Shown piece by piece: positions 5,451 to 6,826 of a DNA stretch of 6,826 nucleotides (positions within the stretch are counted from its first letter, which is position 1; each line of letters begins with the position of its first letter). The stretch is from contig UREY01000047.1 in assembly GCA_900546915.1 (NCBI GenBank), forward strand, positions 1-6,826, written 5' to 3'. The notes under the pieces are model-generated. The model was given only the letters and a program-made list of their open reading frames with translations, was not told the DNA's origin and did not search any database. The DNA is from an uncultured Eubacteriales bacterium. Lineage in GTDB: Bacteria > Bacillota > Clostridia > Oscillospirales > Oscillospiraceae. Made by a program: the position numbers and the translations under genes.

Positions 5451-6466
5451 AAATGTTCTCCTATCACACCAAAATGCGCCTGCGCAAGGTGCTGCAGGTT
5501 TTGGGCATCCTCGCCCTGGCGGCTTTGGCCGTATGGGTCTGCTGGATGGTGTGGCTGCAGCGGTACGTGGTGTTCACCCGGGACGGCGTAATCTTTGACT
5601 TCGGCCGCTCCAGCCTGGATCTGGGGGAAAAGGAGACCAGGCCGGGGGAGCCTGAGCAGACCCTAGACGTCCAGGTGGAATTCCGGGAAGCGCCGCCGGA
5701 GGCGCAAAGCCTGAGCCGCCTGAGCGGCGTCTACGTGGATACGGACCGGCTTCAGGCCGGAGTGGAGACGGCGTCCCAGGCCCTGGGCTCTTTAGAGCCG
5801 GGGACGGCGGTGATGCTGGATGTCAAAAGCAAATTTGGAAATTTTTACTATACCACCGGCCTCAGCGGCGCTTCCCAATCCGACACCATCGAGGCGGCCG
5901 CCATGGATGCGCTCCTTGCCGACCTGATCCGGCAGGACTGCTACCTCATTGCCCGCCTGCCGGCCTTCCGGGACTCGGCCTTTGCCGAAGCCAATCCGGA
6001 CTCCGGTCTGGCGCTGGACTCCGGCGCTCTGTGGACCGATGAGGAGCAGTGCTATTGGCTGGACCCCGCCAGCCAAACCGTCATGGCCAACCTGATCCAA
6101 ATCTGTCGGGAGCTGCGGGAGCTGGGCTTTGACGAGGTGGTTTTCACCGATTTCCGCATTCCGGACAGCGGGTCCATCGTCTACAAAGCTTCGGCCTCTA
6201 AGGAGGAGATCCTCAAGCAAGCCGCCCAGCAGCTGGTGACCTCCTGCGCGGATCCAAACTTCGTCGTTTCCTTCTCCGGCCCGGCGGATTTCCCTCTGCC
6301 TGCAGGGCAGACCCGGCTGTATCTGGAGGGCGTAGACCCGGCGCAGGCCGACAGCACAGCACAAAAGGTCTCCGGCTCCGACCCGGCGACCCAGGTGGTG
6401 TTCCTCACGGCCAGCCGGGACACCCGCTTTGACGCCTACGGCGTCCTGCGCCCCCTGGACGGATGA
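5447..6466 (+). CDS. Membrane-anchored DUF4015-like putative glycoside hydrolase
   Basis: This 339-residue protein has a short basic start (KMRLRK), then one hydrophobic segment at about 16-37 (VLGILALAALAVWVCWMVWL), which should anchor it in the membrane with the rest outside. The outer part resembles the DUF4015 family (predicted TIM-barrel, putative glycoside hydrolase, function unproven). Matching blocks are AVMLDVKSKFGNFYYTT (121-137, compare V-I-D-V-K-D), CYLIARLPAFRDSAFAEANP (165-184, compare Y-x-I-A-R-x-x-x-F-K-D), YWLDPASQTV (203-212) and LGFDEVVFTDFRIP (226-239). The last is usually G-F-D-E-I-Q-F-D-Y-I-R-F-P, so the acidic residue after F is displaced by one. I recognised the family from memory of these motifs, without a search. 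A sugar-binding or peptidoglycan-related role is only a guess. The GTG start overlaps the prmA stop (GTGA), so expression follows prmA. No terminator is visible directly after it. Confidence 0.8.
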   Translation: MKMFSYHTKMRLRKVLQVLGILALAALAVWVCWMVWLQRYVVFTRDGVIFDFGRSSLDLGEKETRPGEPEQTLDVQVEFREAPPEAQSLSRLSGVYVDTDRLQAGVETASQALGSLEPGTAVMLDVKSKFGNFYYTTGLSGASQSDTIEAAAMDALLADLIRQDCYLIARLPAFRDSAFAEANPDSGLALDSGALWTDEEQCYWLDPASQTVMANLIQICRELRELGFDEVVFTDFRIPDSGSIVYKASASKEEILKQAAQQLVTSCADPNFVVSFSGPADFPLPAGQTRLYLEGVDPAQADSTAQKVSGSDPATQVVFLTASRDTRFDAYGVLRPLDG

Positions 6467-6561
6467 TGGGCAAATCCGGCAGCGGAGAGAAAACCATGGC
6501 ATGGACGAAGCGGCCTTGAGATTGGGGTATCTCGGGGAATCGGAACGGGGAGGGAACCTGT

Positions 6562-6681
6562 ATGATGGATTTTATTGCAGATTTTATCGCAAATTTTATC
6601 GCGGAGATTCTGGAGCGGATGTTTGGAGCTGGTTTCGGGAAAAAGAATCAAAGGCGGAAAACTGGAAAAAAACAGATTTGA
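6562..6681 (+). CDS. Small 39-residue amphipathic/basic peptide
   Basis: I do not recognise this protein. It is a plausible gene because GGGGAGGG at 6547-6554 lies 7 bases before the ATG (a second ATG follows at 6565) and the product has clear structure. Residues 3-21 form a near-repeat of four residues (DFIA, DFIA, NFIA, EILE), placing Phe/Ile pairs every fourth position as in an amphipathic helix. The C-terminal third is strongly basic (KKNQRRKTGKK). It could be a membrane-associated small protein, a toxin-like peptide, or a remnant of a longer gene. It lies 95 bases after the DUF4015-like gene, with no clear promoter of its own, and is more AT-rich than all genes before it, hinting at a separate origin. 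Confidence 0.45.
   Translation: MMDFIADFIANFIAEILERMFGAGFGKKNQRRKTGKKQI
6568..6603 (+). repeat. Three tandem copies of a 12-base unit
   Basis: GATTTTATTGCA, GATTTTATCGCA and AATTTTATCGCG follow each other without gaps, the second differing by one base from the first and the third by two from the second. They stay in frame with the small ORF and encode DFIA, DFIA, NFIA. Confidence 0.75.
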
Positions 6682-6695
6682 ATGCAGAGATCGGA

Positions 6696-6826
6696 GGGGC
6701 TGTCTCAAAATAGAATTTTTAAAAAACAGCCTAGTATTTATGGCGCAGAAAACGAAAAACACTCGTTTTCTGTAACCGTCAAATGTAACCGCATATGAAA
6801 TCACCGCCGTGGAGAGCTTTGCAGGA
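6696..6826. mobile_element. Possible insertion-sequence terminus running off the right edge
   Basis: GGGGCTGTCTCAAAA at 6696-6710 looks like the terminal inverted repeats of many Firmicute insertion sequences (G-rich end, CTGTC, then CAAAA). From here to the edge the DNA is AT-richer and contains no supported gene. GGCTGT (6698-6703) also recurs inverted as ACAGCC (6726-6731). A transposase and the partner end are not in the window, and no target duplication can be checked, so this is a suggestion only. Confidence 0.3.
6746..6772. repeat. Perfect 10-bp inverted repeat (hairpin)
   Basis: CAGAAAACGA (6746-6755) pairs perfectly with TCGTTTTCTG (6763-6772) around the 7-base loop AAAACAC. There is no following T-run on the + strand and none on the - strand directly after the stem. 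TGTAACCG occurs at 6771-6778 and again at 6784-6791, right beside it. It is probably part of the same repetitive or mobile element as the terminus-like sequence at 6696. Confidence 0.6.

Noticed and set aside
6463..6519. 18-codon ORF overlapping the end of the DUF4015-like gene (ATGA)
   Set aside because: It has no ribosome-binding site upstream, is very short, and its product (MMGKSGSGEKT...) shows no recognisable structure.
6429..6713. 94-codon + strand open frame across the end of the DUF4015-like gene
   Set aside because: It starts within that gene without a ribosome-binding site, and its frame conflicts with the better-supported 39-residue ORF.
6436..6804. 122-codon - strand open frame over the tail
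   Set aside because: It has no good ribosome-binding site, runs antisense to the DUF4015-like gene end and the small ORF, and crosses the terminus-like sequence and hairpin. The product has no recognised domain.
6795..6826. Possible gene start (ATG 6795) reading MKSPPWRALQ off the right edge
   Set aside because: There is no ribosome-binding site upstream and too little sequence to judge; it may be part of a repetitive element.
1..6826. CRISPR arrays, tRNA or rRNA genes, toxin-antitoxin pairs, phage genes
   Set aside because: I looked on both strands and saw no regularly spaced repeats, no tRNA-like cloverleaf, no rRNA sequence and no phage or defence protein motifs.

Overview
The window reads as chromosomal DNA from a G+C-rich, gut-type Clostridia (Firmicutes; an Oscillospiraceae-like lineage is my guess). 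The evidence is strong AGGAGG-type ribosome-binding sites, tightly packed co-oriented genes, and proteins whose wording resembles clostridial homologues. No rRNA or marker gene fixes the taxon. All confident genes are on the + strand.

Layout. (1) 1-1383: the 3' end of a PfkB-family sugar kinase (probably pseudouridine kinase, psuK) followed by psuG, pseudouridine-5'-phosphate glycosidase. Together they form a pseudouridine salvage/degradation unit closed by a strong intrinsic terminator. (2) 1384-4306: a short leader with a possible promoter, then larE-larB-larC. These genes overlap one another and end at a second strong intrinsic terminator. LarB, LarE and LarC are the complete enzyme set for making the nickel-pincer nucleotide (NPN) cofactor from nicotinic acid adenine dinucleotide: LarB carboxylates and hydrolyses, LarE adds sulfur, LarC inserts nickel. 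No lactate racemase (larA) or nickel transporter lies in the window, so the enzyme using the cofactor is elsewhere. (3) 4307-6466: a very good sigma-A-type promoter, then prmA (ribosomal protein L11 methyltransferase, probably starting at a TTG), overlapped by a gene for a membrane-anchored protein of the DUF4015 putative glycoside-hydrolase type. (4) 6467-6826: a compositionally different, AT-richer tail. It has a 39-residue ORF carrying a threefold 12-base repeat, a sequence that looks like an insertion-sequence terminus (GGGGCTGTCTCAAAA), and a perfect 10-bp hairpin. No further gene is supported there.

The most useful observations are: the orphan NPN cofactor cassette without larA; a LarE with three cysteines placed as in the iron-sulfur (catalytic) type rather than the sacrificial type; an uninterrupted larC; a likely one-base frameshift or sequence breakpoint at the extreme left end inside the kinase; the repeat-built small amphipathic peptide; and an altered signature motif in the DUF4015-like protein. 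I do not see a wholly new multi-gene system here.
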